Shown here in pieces: positions 16,867 to 27,229 of a DNA stretch of 64,000 nt. Every line of letters starts with the position of its first letter. Within the stretch, counting starts at the first letter, position 1. The DNA is from JACJWR01 sp964474045 (lineage in GTDB: Bacteria > Actinomycetota > Actinomycetes > S36-B12 > UBA10799), in NCBI GenBank assembly GCA_964474045.1, contig CAYYRC010000001.1:1-64000 (forward strand). Direction: 5' to 3'. A program made the translations under genes and the position numbers. The notes beneath the pieces were generated by a model that saw only the letters and a list, made by a program, of their open reading frames with translations, ran no database searches and was not told the origin of the DNA.

Positions 16867-17280
16867 TCAGTTGACGGAGCCGGGGGGAGTGACCCATTGG
16901 CAGGGCTGGCCGGTGACGGCGGCGATGAGGTCGAAGTCGGCGTCGTAGTGCAGTACGACCAGGCCCGCTTCCTCCGCTGCGGCCGCCACGAGCAGATCAG
17001 GAATCTTTCGCCCGCGCTGGCTGACGGCGGCCAGCAGTCGCTGAACTGCCCGGGCCCGCTGGAAGTGTCGGGCGGTGGTCTCGACCAGCGCGAACGCAGT
17101 GAGCGCCGCGCTGAGTTGATCCCACTCGGCGGCATTGCGCGCGGAGAACCCGACCTCCAAGTCGCTGACCCCCGCACGGGCAGCCACACCTGCCGCCGCC
17201 AGAGGCTCCACGACATCGCGGATCTCGGGCCGATGAAGCCGGGTCAGAACACTCGTGTCCAGCAGGTGGGTCAGCGCCAC
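16867..17280 (-). CDS. vapC: VapC-family PIN-domain toxin (pair 1)
   Basis: This 137-aa PIN domain has the N-terminal HLLDTSVLTRL (first Asp), the central Glu in SDLEVGFSA and the C-terminal acidic cluster HYDADFDLIA, the metal-binding residues of VapC ribonucleases. VapC toxins cleave tRNA or rRNA and are held inactive by VapB. Its start overlaps the vapB end by 10 bp. The pair lies on the opposite strand between the helicase and methyltransferase genes, so it is either a passenger or a stabiliser of the island. Confidence 0.88.
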   Translation of the reverse strand: MALTHLLDTSVLTRLHRPEIRDVVEPLAAAGVAARAGVSDLEVGFSARNAAEWDQLSAALTAFALVETTARHFQRARAVQRLLAAVSQRGRKIPDLLVAAAAEEAGLVVLHYDADFDLIAAVTGQPCQWVTPPGSVN

Positions 17281-17465
17281 GCGTCGCCACGATCGCGCAG
17301 GTCGAAGGTGGCTAGGACGTCGAGCGATTGCCGCACTTCGACAGCCCTTGCGGACGCTGCAGCTCGAAGGGATTCGTTGACGGTGTCCTTGATGGTGATG
17401 GTGCCCAGTTCGGCCCGGGCAGCGGCGAGCGCTGCTTCATCGATGTCCACCAGGTGCTTTCCCAT
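17271..17465 (-). CDS. vapB: VapB-type antitoxin (pair 1)
   Basis: The 64-aa protein starts MGKHLVDIDEAALAAARAEL and contains GTITIKDTVNESLRAA, the ribbon-helix-helix-like DNA-binding N-terminus of VapB antitoxins; the acidic C-terminus would wrap the toxin. It is the first gene of the vapBC operon. TATACT lies six bases before the ATG, so the mRNA is probably leaderless and likely autorepressed at the AT-rich direct repeats just upstream. Confidence 0.85.
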   Translation of the reverse strand: MGKHLVDIDEAALAAARAELGTITIKDTVNESLRAAASARAVEVRQSLDVLATFDLRDRGDAWR

Positions 17466-17471
17466 AGGGTG

Positions 17472-17498
17472 AGTATATATCAGGGAAATGTCGTATAT
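17472..17498 (-). promoter_or_regulatory. vapB promoter and AT-rich putative operator
   Basis: On the minus strand TATACT (17477-17472) is followed by six bases and the vapB ATG. The stretch contains two GTATAT copies 20 bp apart (17473 and 17493) in otherwise GC-rich DNA, a plausible VapBC binding site. On the plus strand TAGTGT (17504-17509) could be the -10 box of the methyltransferase gene. Confidence 0.5.
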
Positions 17499-17566
17499 CT
17501 AGGTAGTGTTGGCGAGGCCGGCAACGAACCCGATCGGCTGTTCGGAACCACACACGAGGGGACCAG

Positions 17567-19599
<2,033 letters not shown>

Positions 19600-19699
19600 N
19601 NNNNNNNNNNNNNNNNNNNNNNNNNNNNNNNNNNNNNNNNNNNNNNNNNNNNNNNNNNNNNNNNNNNNNNNNNNNNNNNNNNNNNNNNNNNNNNNNNNN
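19600..19699. other. True assembly gap (100 N) in the defence island
   Basis: Unlike the other two gaps, the flanks share no overlap, so sequence is missing. It removes the methyltransferase C-terminus and the 5' end of the next gene, and may hide further genes of the island. Confidence 0.95.
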
Positions 19700-19700
19700 G

Positions 19701-20180
19701 ACCGGCTGCACAAGGGTGCTTGAGGCCGTTCCGGAGCTGCGGACGGAGGACCTTCGCAACATCGACATGGACCAACGGCTTCTGCAGTTCCGCAACAAGA
19801 GCAAGGGAAAGTACGCAGACAAGACGTTGGAGGCATACAGGAAGCGGTTCGAACAGTCCGTCTCGATGTACTGCAGCTGGCTTGTCGACGAGAAGGACTG
19901 GATGACCGTGCGGCCGCGTCGGCAGTCGTCGAACCGCCAGACGGTCTCGGCTGCGGCGTTGGCCCCGACCGGGGCGCAGCAACTGTCGGACAGCGCTGGA
20001 ACCGCCGAACAACGCTCTTCCCCAATGGTGACGTATCCCCTGCCGATCCGCTCGGGCCTGAAGGCAACCTTGATTCTTCCCGAGGACCTCACCGAGCGAG
20101 AGGCCGCCCGGGTAGCGCAATTCGTCAAAGCGTTGGCGTTTGAGAACCCTGCGACAAGCGGCCTGGCGGAGAGTAGATGA
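19701..20180 (+). CDS. Unrecognised protein with recombinase-like helical segment, 5' truncated
   Basis: The 159 visible residues begin at the gap. The first 60 or so (LRNIDMDQRLLQFRNK, KTLEAYRKRFEQSVSMYCSW) resemble the helical core-binding domain of tyrosine recombinases. A disordered linker follows, then a compact C-terminal motif (VTYPLPIRSGLKATLILPED, then LTEREAARVAQFVKALAF). No catalytic tyrosine or Arg-His-Arg set is present, so it is not an integrase. The stop TGA overlaps the next ATG (ATGA), indicating coupled translation. Small proteins of this build occur beside defence genes in my recollection, but I cannot name the family. Confidence 0.6.
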   Translation, partial: TGCTRVLEAVPELRTEDLRNIDMDQRLLQFRNKSKGKYADKTLEAYRKRFEQSVSMYCSWLVDEKDWMTVRPRRQSSNRQTVSAAALAPTGAQQLSDSAGTAEQRSSPMVTYPLPIRSGLKATLILPEDLTEREAARVAQFVKALAFENPATSGLAESR

Positions 20181-20707
20181 GCGCAGGGAGGCCAGGAGCC
20201 CGCGAGCTCTGGCTATTCGCGGATGAAAGTAAGGATCCTGCCTAAGTTATGGCCGCTGTGCATGTCGAGCCGACTGATGCTGCATCGGTCAGGAAGCAGT
20301 TGCGGGGACTCCTCCTGGGCGGTCAGTCGCGCCTGCACATGGCGAAGGAGAGCCGTCGGCGACAGCGGTTGTTGGCCAGCTTCCTGTTGGATTCCGGACT
20401 CCCGGTCTTTCTCTACCGGTGTTCAAGCCAGGTACGCCCTCGCGATGCGATCGTTCGGCGACTCGCAATGGATGCCTACACCTTCGGGGCAGCGCGACTG
20501 GTCTTGGAGCAGGACGCCACGACATCCGAATCGGATGCCAGGATCATCTACGACGTCGCCCATTCAGGAAACCGAACTCCCAGTTTGCGTTACGAGCACC
20601 TTCCTGCGCGATCGGAGCCCCTCCTGTGGCTGCCAGACATGGCTGCTTGGATGTGGAACAGCTCGAAGTACCGCGGTCCCACGCCTTTCGAGATTGTGTG
20701 GGCATGA
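20177..20707 (+). pseudogene. DUF3800-like gene interrupted by an in-frame TAA
   Basis: The frame from ATG 20177 reads ELWLFADESKDPA, then TAA (20243-20245), then VMAAVHVEPTDAAS and about 150 more residues in the same frame. An opening hydrophobic strand with a DES motif, followed by LLLGGQSRLHMAKESRRRQ and EPLLWLPDMAAWMW, resembles DUF3800-type proteins suspected to be nucleases. The stop sits where a Tyr codon would be one base away. The upstream ATGA overlap argues the true start is 20177, not the ATG at 20249. It may be a nonsense mutant, an assembly error, or a shorter protein starting at 20249. Family assignment is moderate. Confidence 0.55.
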
Positions 20708-21201
20708 AAGCGCGAAGCCTGGCCGGCCCACCATTCCGGAAGGCTGCCAGGCTCACTTCGCGGCGCTACTGCACCGCGCTTTCAAATGGTAGCGCGCAGA
20801 GGTCCGCAGCTCAACATCGGCGACTCTGTGGGCTGCATGCCCTCGGTCCGGTGAGCCCGCGGAGGTACCTGCTGGACCAATTCACGGTGAACGGCTACGT
20901 CTATGTCGGCTACATCCACGGGCATCTGACGAACACGCGGACCAAAGGATCAGCGCCCGCAGGGCCCGGGCCAAGCCCATGCGGCTACGTGTCGGAGAGT
21001 GGAACTACGATTTGAGGGGAACCTGCCACGGTCGCCTGCGGTGCTGCTGCCATCGCTCTCCGGCAACGGATCGGCCCGTGGAGGTTCCCCTATTTCTTCG
21101 GGCATTCCGCGCAGGGAAACCAGTCCTCGCTGGTTAGCAGGTAGTTGTCCGGCATGCTCATTATTCCGGTCGGGATCGCGCAGGTGAGAGTAGGCCTAAC
21201 G
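20708..21201. other. 494-bp interval without a recognisable gene
   Basis: No frame here has a convincing start, ribosome site and protein-like composition. The only structure seen is an inverted repeat: aggggaacct (21015-21024) and aggttcccct (21082-21091), perfect 10-bp arms 57 bp apart. GC content is somewhat lower than in neighbouring genes. It could hold a non-coding RNA or the decayed end of an older gene. Confidence 0.5.
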
Positions 21202-21582
21202 TCAGGCGCGGACGATCTCCACAATCTCGCTGAGGTGCTCGACATCTGCGACGTTGGCGGTGACGAGCCGGGCGCCGTGGGCCAGTGCCGTCGCGGCGAT
21301 CATCAAGTCCAGGCTGCGGGCGCTCGACTTGCGGCCTGCCCTATGTGTGGCCGCGGCGATTTCGGCGTAGCTGGCCGCCACGGCACCGTCAACGGGCAAC
21401 GGTTCAAAGACCCGCATGATGCCGGTCAGTCGAGCGAGCCGGTGCGCCCGCTGCTGATCGCTGGGCGCCACCAGCACACCGAACTGCAGTTCCGCCACGG
21501 ACACCACGCTGATCGCGAGTTGGCCGGGGATGGACTCGACTCCCGTGGCAATGAGCACGCTGGTGTCGAGCACGCTGAGCAT
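21202..21582 (-). CDS. vapC: VapC-family PIN-domain toxin (pair 2)
   Basis: The 126-aa PIN domain starts MLSVLDTSVLIATG (first Asp), has the conserved Glu in SVVSVAELQFG, and RSLDLMIAATALAHGARLVT with the C-terminal acidic residue and TANVADVEHL. These are the metal-binding residues of VapC ribonucleases. The ATG overlaps the antitoxin stop (TGATG). The sequence is only distantly similar to pair 1, so the two pairs are independent acquisitions. Confidence 0.88.
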   Translation of the reverse strand: MLSVLDTSVLIATGVESIPGQLAISVVSVAELQFGVLVAPSDQQRAHRLARLTGIMRVFEPLPVDGAVAASYAEIAAATHRAGRKSSARSLDLMIAATALAHGARLVTANVADVEHLSEIVEIVRA

Positions 21583-21830
21583 CAGCGGGTCCAGGGGTCG
21601 CGCAAGCCGTCGCTCCCGGCCGCCTTTCGCTCGGCGTCCCAGTCCGGGTCGGTCGGGCCGTCGAACACCTGCTTGACCAGATCCCAGCTGGTCCATTGCT
21701 CGGCGCGGATCGGGATGATCTGCGCCACGGGGCGCCCCGCCACGGTGACAGTTGCTGCCTCGCCGGCCTCGACGGCTCGCAGCACCTCGGACGCGTGCTG
21801 ACGCAGCTCGCGGACGCCTATCGTGCTCAC
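21582..21830 (-). CDS. vapB: Phd/YefM-type VapB antitoxin (pair 2)
   Basis: The 82-aa protein begins VSTIGVRELRQHASEVLRAV and has GEAATVTVAGRPVAQIIPI, the Phd/YefM DNA-binding fold that differs from the VapB of pair 1. The C-terminal half (WDLVKQVFDGPTDPDWDAE) would neutralise VapC. The GTG at 21830 is chosen because the fold begins there and TACATT lies exactly six bases upstream; an ATG 18 nt further upstream is possible. Confidence 0.85.
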   Translation of the reverse strand: MSTIGVRELRQHASEVLRAVEAGEAATVTVAGRPVAQIIPIRAEQWTSWDLVKQVFDGPTDPDWDAERKAAGSDGLRDPWTR

Positions 21831-21836
21831 GAACGC

Positions 21837-21842
21837 AATGTA
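21837..21842 (-). promoter_or_regulatory. -10 box TACATT, leaderless start of vapB (pair 2)
   Basis: TACATT on the minus strand is followed by six bases and the GTG at 21830. The surrounding gtgttacacatgtgct is AT-richer than its context and partly palindromic (acacatgtgt core), a possible antitoxin-binding site. Confidence 0.45.
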
Positions 21843-21981
21843 GCACATGTGTAACACTCGTCTTCGCCGTGGCGGGTTGGCACGGATGATTGGGCTAGTC
21901 TCGCCATGGACTCTTTGGTCACCGCGACGGCCGGGGTTCTGGCACCGCCCGGTGTGATGACTGGAGAGTGGGGACTCCCTG

Positions 21982-24900
21982 ATGGCTATGAGCAATCGCG
22001 ACCGCGTCGGCCGGGGTTTCGAGGTCCTCGCGGTCGGTCTGGGCCCGTTCGTGGACGAGTGGATGCGCGGAGCGATGGACGGGCGTGCGGACTGGCTGGA
22101 CGTCTATGCGGCTCGGGAGGGCCGCGGAGGCGCGAAGGAGTACAGCCTGCAGGACCCGGCGCTTCAGCTGAAGATGATCACCGAGGGCTGGCGGGTGTTC
22201 AAGGATCATCTTTCCCGGGTGGAGCAGAACTTCGCCTCCGAGCTGCGTGACACCCGCAACAAGTGGGCGCATAACGCTTCCTTCAACACCGAGGACACCT
22301 ACCGGGCGCTTGACACGATGGAGCGGCTGCTGACCGCTGTCGGCGCCACGGAGCCAGCAGATCAGGAGCGCGAGCTCCGCACTGAACTCCAGCGCCAGCT
22401 GTACGAGGCCGAGCAGCGTCGGGGCAGGAAGGGCGAGCCGTCCCCGGGTGTTCCGGGCCACGGCCTGAAGTCCTGGCGCGAGGTGTTGCCGCCGCACGAG
22501 GATGTCGCCACCGGAAACTTCACCGCCAGCGAGTTCGCCGCCGACCTGCACACGGTCGCCTTCGCCGATGACACCCCGAGCTCCGAGGGTCGGGGGCGCG
22601 AGTACACCGATGCCGTCGAGTTCTTCCGGCGGACGTACCTGACCGAGGGGCTGCGCGACCTGCTGTCCACTGCGGTCCGCCGGATTTCCGGCGACGCCAA
22701 CGCGGCCCCGGTGGTCAACTTGCAGACCAACTTTGGCGGTGGCAAGACGCACTCGATGCTGGCGCTGTGGCACGTTGTGTCTGGAGTTCCGTCGACGCAG
22801 TTCCCGGAGGATGTCCAGGACCTGATCGGGTCTGCGCCTTTGCCGGCTACCGTGCGGAGGGTCGCGCTGGTGGGCAACCATCTGATGCCGACTGGCTCGA
22901 CCAAACCGGACGGGACCAAGGTCAACACGATCTGGGGCGAGTTGGCCTGGCAGCTGGGCGGTGCCGAGGCCTTTGCCATCGTCGCCGACTCCGATGCGGC
23001 ATCGACGAGCCCCGGGGACTCGTTGCGGACCCTGCTGGAGGCCTACTCCCCGTGCATCATCCTGGTGGACGAATGGGTGGCGTACGCCCGACAGCTGTGG
23101 GGTCGGGAGGACCTGCCGGCAGGCACTTTCGACACGCAGTTCACGTTCGCGCAGACGCTCACCGAGGTCGCCAAGACCGTCCCCGGCGTGCTGCTGGTGA
23201 TCTCGATCCCGGCCTCCCACGACCCGGACCGCGACGGCGATGACAGCGGCTCGTCGATCGAGGTCGGAGGGCCGAACGGCCAGGAGGCGCTGAAGCGGCT
23301 GCAGAACGTCGTGCGCCGGGTGGCTGACCAGTGGCGCCCCGCGAGTTCCCAGGAGTCCTTCGAGATCGTGCGTCGCCGGCTGTTCACCGAGCCGGACGAG
23401 CAGGCGCGCAGCGACATCGGCGCCGTGGCCCGTCAGTTCCATCAGTTCTACGCCAAGCACACCGGGGAGTTTCCCCGGGAAGTCGTGGATCCGGCGTATG
23501 AGTCGCGGCTGCGCGACTCGTTCCCCATCCACCCAGAGCTGTTCGACCGGCTCTACCAGGACTGGTCCACCCTCGATCGCTTCCAGCGCACCCGTGGCGT
23601 CCTGCGGATGATGAGCGCGGTCGTGCACGCGCTGTGGTCGGCGCAGGATCCCTCGCCGATGATCCTGCCGGGGACGATTCCCCTGGACTCCGCCGTGGCC
23701 TCCAGCGAGATCCTGCAGTACCTGCCGGACTCCTGGAAGCCGATCGTGGATGCCGATGTGGACGGCGCCGAGTCGACCCCAGCGAGGATCGATGCGTCCC
23801 GTCCGGCGTTCGGACAGCGGGCGGTCACGCGCCGCCTGTCCCGATCGATTTTCATGGCCGCCGCGCCCACGCTGCGGTCGGCCCATCGAGGGGTCGAGCG
23901 GCACCGCGTTTGGCTCGGAGCCGCGGTACCCGGCGATGTCGTCGGCAACTTCGGGTCGGCCCTGGATCTGCTGGGCCAACAGGCCACCTACCTGTATCGC
24001 GAGGGCGAGCGCTACTGGTATGACACCCAGGCATCGGTCACCCGCACGGCGGCAGACAAGGCGGAGGCGCTGCGCGACCAGCCGGAGGAGGCCTGGCAGG
24101 AGCTCGTCGAGCGGATGCGCCGGTCCGTGCCCAAACATCGAGGCGGCTTCGCAGGAGTGCACGTAGCGCCGGAGTCAAGCGCCGACATTCCCGACACAGA
24201 TGCGGCCCGGCTGGTGGTTCTGCATCCATCTCACCCACACACCAAGGGTGCGGGCGACTCGGCGGCGATGCTGTTCGCCCACGACGCCTTCGAACGGCGC
24301 GGCAACGCTCAGCGCACCAATCGCAACATGGTCGTATTCCTCGCCCCCGACGGCAAGCGCCTGGACGAGTTGCTGCAGGCCACGCGCGAGTTCCTGGCCT
24401 GGACCTGGGTGCATCAGCGCCGCGAGGAGCTCAACCTGTCGCCCACGCAGGTCAAACAAGTCGACGGCAATGTGACGCGGGCCGACGAGATCGTGAACGC
24501 GCGCATAGCCGAGACCTATCACTGGGTGCTGGTCCCGGAGCAGCTCGATCCGCAGGCCCCCGCCGACATCGTCGTGGAGAAGGCCGACGGGGCCAACGAG
24601 CGCCTCGCCGAGCGCGTCACCGACCGCCTGACGCGCAGCGGCCTGCTGACTGGCCAACTCGCCCCGCGCACGATCCGGCTCGAACTCGACCAGAAGCTCG
24701 GCGCGGTGTGGGCCAAGGGGCATGTCTCGGTGGGGGACCTGTGGGGCTATCTGTGTCGTTATCCCTACCTGCCGAGGGTGCGGGATCGCGCTGTCCTGGA
24801 CGACGCAGTGCGCTACGTGCTCGTGGACATCGGTTGGGAGATCGACGGGTTCGTCCTGGCCGAAGGATTCGACCAGGAGTCGGGCCGTTACACCGGCCTG

Positions 24901-25374
24901 GTGGTGCCGCACGGCGGTGCCAACTTCGGCCAGATCACTGACTCGACCCTGCTTGTCCACCCCGACGCTGTCGCGGCGCAGCAGCCGGCGCAGACCTGTG
25001 AGGACTGCGGGCAGCCCGCGCACGACGGACCATGCAGCACCGGGGCACTGTGTGCCGAATGCGGACGCCCCGTCCATGGCGGGCCGTGCGCGCCCGGCAG
25101 GCCGGAGAAGGTGGATCCTGTCCCGCCAGCGCCACTTGCGCGGAACACGCGCTTCTACGGGGTCTACCGAGTCGACGCCGAGCGCTACGGACGCGACTTC
25201 GGCCGCATCGGGCAAGAGATCCTGGCGCACCTGGCCGCCTTGGACGATGTCGATCTGGATGTCACCGTCGAAGTCCACGCCAAGCATCCGGGCGGCTTCC
25301 CGGACGACAAGGTCCGCATCCTCCTCGAGAACGCCAGCGCACTCAAGTTCGAGTCCTTCGGGATCGAGGACTGA
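21982..25374 (+). CDS. DUF499 AAA-type ATPase with N-terminal Swt1-like HEPN domain
   Basis: The 1130-aa protein begins with a helical HEPN domain (residues 1-130) carrying RNKWAH (R92-H97), the Rx4H RNase signature. The ATPase has Walker A NFGGGKTHS (about 250-258) and Walker B CIILVDEWVAYA. Near the C-terminus are two zinc-knuckle-like repeats (CEDCGQPAHDGPC at 1006 and CAECGRPVHGGPC at 1024), followed by a short alpha/beta domain. DUF499 proteins (COG1483) accompany DUF1156 methyltransferases in predicted phage-defence loci. The HEPN domain suggests RNA cleavage on infection, with the ATPase as sensor or switch. The start ATG follows a weak purine-rich site. Confidence 0.88.
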   Translation: MAMSNRDRVGRGFEVLAVGLGPFVDEWMRGAMDGRADWLDVYAAREGRGGAKEYSLQDPALQLKMITEGWRVFKDHLSRVEQNFASELRDTRNKWAHNASFNTEDTYRALDTMERLLTAVGATEPADQERELRTELQRQLYEAEQRRGRKGEPSPGVPGHGLKSWREVLPPHEDVATGNFTASEFAADLHTVAFADDTPSSEGRGREYTDAVEFFRRTYLTEGLRDLLSTAVRRISGDANAAPVVNLQTNFGGGKTHSMLALWHVVSGVPSTQFPEDVQDLIGSAPLPATVRRVALVGNHLMPTGSTKPDGTKVNTIWGELAWQLGGAEAFAIVADSDAASTSPGDSLRTLLEAYSPCIILVDEWVAYARQLWGREDLPAGTFDTQFTFAQTLTEVAKTVPGVLLVISIPASHDPDRDGDDSGSSIEVGGPNGQEALKRLQNVVRRVADQWRPASSQESFEIVRRRLFTEPDEQARSDIGAVARQFHQFYAKHTGEFPREVVDPAYESRLRDSFPIHPELFDRLYQDWSTLDRFQRTRGVLRMMSAVVHALWSAQDPSPMILPGTIPLDSAVASSEILQYLPDSWKPIVDADVDGAESTPARIDASRPAFGQRAVTRRLSRSIFMAAAPTLRSAHRGVERHRVWLGAAVPGDVVGNFGSALDLLGQQATYLYREGERYWYDTQASVTRTAADKAEALRDQPEEAWQELVERMRRSVPKHRGGFAGVHVAPESSADIPDTDAARLVVLHPSHPHTKGAGDSAAMLFAHDAFERRGNAQRTNRNMVVFLAPDGKRLDELLQATREFLAWTWVHQRREELNLSPTQVKQVDGNVTRADEIVNARIAETYHWVLVPEQLDPQAPADIVVEKADGANERLAERVTDRLTRSGLLTGQLAPRTIRLELDQKLGAVWAKGHVSVGDLWGYLCRYPYLPRVRDRAVLDDAVRYVLVDIGWEIDGFVLAEGFDQESGRYTGLVVPHGGANFGQITDSTLLVHPDAVAAQQPAQTCEDCGQPAHDGPCSTGALCAECGRPVHGGPCAPGRPEKVDPVPPAPLARNTRFYGVYRVDAERYGRDFGRIGQEILAHLAALDDVDLDVTVEVHAKHPGGFPDDKVRILLENASALKFESFGIED

Positions 25375-25408
25375 TCGCGTCGGGGCGGGCTGGCCTCGCC
25401 GGCCACCC

Positions 25409-27037
25409 TCAGTACTTCTCGTAGATCGCCGTGGCGATCTTGCCCAAGTCCTCGTTGGCGGCGAAGACGCCTTGGATGTCGTCGAACATCGCTTGGTTCA
25501 CGATGATCGACACCGCCAGGCGCCGACCGGACTGGGCGTCGATGTAGCCGCCGAGCGCCTTGGTCTCCAGCCGCAAACGGTCGTTGACCAGGTCCGCGGC
25601 GCCCAGCGTGCCCGTCTTGGCGAAGACGTGCCCCGCCGCCGGGCTGTCGCGCTGCACCGTGGCGATGGAGCCGTCCTTGCCCATGGTCGGCAGCGTGGAC
25701 TGCCAGCGCGCGGCCTCGGGTCGGGCGTTGAAGCCCGCCATCAGCTGGGCCGAGGCGGTCGGGGTGATGTAGTTGCCGGGCAGCCCGGAGCCGTCGACCA
25801 GCGCGACCTGCTTAGGGTCCACCGAGACCTGCGGAAGAAGCGTGGCGAGCTGGCCCAGGCCGGCGTCGCAGTCCTTGCTGCCAGCGGCCACCGCCAGCAG
25901 GCAGATCTGGGTCTGGGCGCCCCGGTTGTAACTGACCTTCAGGATGTAGGTGGCGTTCTGCTCGTAGCTCAGCCCAGCCAGCGAGGCCACCTGCGGCAGT
26001 TGAGCCACGGCAGACTCTGCCGGCAGCCCCGCGGCGGCGGCTGCGTTCACGTCCGCCGGGCTGGCCGCCACCGTCACACCAGCCCGCTGCAGCGCCTCGA
26101 CGAACGCCGTCCGGGCGAAGGTGGCCGGGTCGGGCATGGCATAGACGCTGACGACGGGCCCGCCGTCGGCGGGGATCGAGCCGCGCAGGGTGATGACCCC
26201 CGGCTTCTCCGACGTCACCTCCACCTTGGGCTCTGCTCCGGCAGCCGCGGTGACGACCTGGTTGTCCACCTGCCAGGTGGAGAGCTGCGGGCGCACCTTG
26301 GACGTCGTCACCGGCTGGCCAGCCGCGGCCCCCGGCGTGGACACGACGTCGACGAGGTTGTTGTTGATGACGATCGGCGACACCGGGCCGTTGTGGCCCA
26401 GGTCCTGGGTGGTGAACAGCCGGTCGTCGATGACGACCTGGCCGCTGACGGTACTGATCCCTGCGGCCTTCACCTGAGCCGCCAGTGCGTCCAGGCCGGC
26501 CAGCGGGTTGTTGTCGGCGATGGTCGCGCCGGGGATGTCGTTGGCGTCGTTGTGGTCGAGGTCGGTGAACACCACGCGTCCGTCCGACCCGGTCTGCCCG
26601 CCCATGAGGATGTCGCCCTTGGCCACCAGCACGAGGTCGCCGGTGAGGGTGCCGGCGTCCACCGTGCCGGTGTGCACCACCGGGGTGGTGATCCGCGAGT
26701 CAGGACCGAACTTGAGCCAGCCGGCACCGACGGAGAAGGTCTTCGTCACCGACGCCGGCTCCACCAGCGCCGAGGCGTTGTAGTCCACCAGCGCCTCGCC
26801 CGAGGCGGCGTCGGTCACCTTGATCGCCCAGGTGGAGTTCGCATAGGGCGGGCTGTTCATGATGTCCACCGCGCTGGTCGGGAGGCCGGGGATCTGCGGT
26901 ACCGACGCGCTGCTCGTGGACCCGGATGATGCGCCCGCGCTGGTCGTGCTCGTGCTTCCGATCCCGCCGCCGCAGGCGGTCAGCGCGAAGGCGGTCGCGG
27001 CGCAGAGCGCGCCGGCTGCGGTGATCTTCCTGTCCAT
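25409..27037 (-). CDS. dacB: D-alanyl-D-alanine carboxypeptidase/endopeptidase (PBP4 type)
   Basis: The 542-aa protein has a lipoprotein signal (ALTACGGG) and a low-complexity Ser/Gly linker. The S13 penicillin-binding fold carries the three serine-transferase motifs: SVTK (in EPASVTKTF), S-Y-N (in VSYNRGAQ) and KTG (in FAKTGTLG). Such enzymes trim peptidoglycan stem peptides or cleave cross-links outside the membrane. Lipid anchoring is a variation on the usual Sec-secreted form. The gene stands alone, convergent with the DUF499 gene and divergent from the 27230 gene. Confidence 0.9.
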   Translation of the reverse strand: MDRKITAAGALCAATAFALTACGGGIGSTSTTSAGASSGSTSSASVPQIPGLPTSAVDIMNSPPYANSTWAIKVTDAASGEALVDYNASALVEPASVTKTFSVGAGWLKFGPDSRITTPVVHTGTVDAGTLTGDLVLVAKGDILMGGQTGSDGRVVFTDLDHNDANDIPGATIADNNPLAGLDALAAQVKAAGISTVSGQVVIDDRLFTTQDLGHNGPVSPIVINNNLVDVVSTPGAAAGQPVTTSKVRPQLSTWQVDNQVVTAAAGAEPKVEVTSEKPGVITLRGSIPADGGPVVSVYAMPDPATFARTAFVEALQRAGVTVAASPADVNAAAAAGLPAESAVAQLPQVASLAGLSYEQNATYILKVSYNRGAQTQICLLAVAAGSKDCDAGLGQLATLLPQVSVDPKQVALVDGSGLPGNYITPTASAQLMAGFNARPEAARWQSTLPTMGKDGSIATVQRDSPAAGHVFAKTGTLGAADLVNDRLRLETKALGGYIDAQSGRRLAVSIIVNQAMFDDIQGVFAANEDLGKIATAIYEKY

Positions 27038-27083
27038 CGCCAGTAGTCCTTGTGCTCGCGCTTCGCTGGCGGGGAGGTGCCCA

Positions 27084-27118
27084 AGCCTGCGTCACTCACG
27101 GGTGGTGACGCCCAGGCT
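27084..27118. promoter_or_regulatory. Hairpin in the dacB 5' region
   Basis: Arms agcctgcgtcac and gtgacg-cc-caggct form a 12-bp stem with a two-base bulge, about 50 bp upstream of the dacB start. It may be a 5'-UTR structure or a regulator site; there is no further evidence. Confidence 0.3.
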
Positions 27119-27217
27119 ACTCGGTGTGAGCTGCTCGGGTTGCGGCCCAGGGGCCGCCGCGGTGGTCGCGGAACACCGTCCAGCGGCCAGCGCTGGGACT
27201 CGTGGCGCTGTCTGCAC

Positions 27218-27223
27218 TAGCGT
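27218..27223 (+). promoter_or_regulatory. -10 box TAGCGT, leaderless start at 27230
   Basis: TAGCGT plus six bases precedes the ATG. The block gcactagcgtgccggg is nearly identical to the one before the gene at 28208. Confidence 0.6.
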
Positions 27224-27229
27224 GCCGGG

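Noticed and set aside
19701..20180. Phage or transposon integrase
   Set aside because: Only a core-binding-like helical segment is present; the catalytic Arg/His/Tyr domain is missing and no attachment-site duplication is seen.
20999..21187. Small open frame in the gene-poor interval
   Set aside because: No ribosome site or protein-like composition, and the frame crosses the inverted repeat.
21919..24162. 747-codon minus-strand frame antisense to the DUF499 gene
   Set aside because: No start signal, domain or membrane pattern; the plus frame is a coherent multi-domain protein.
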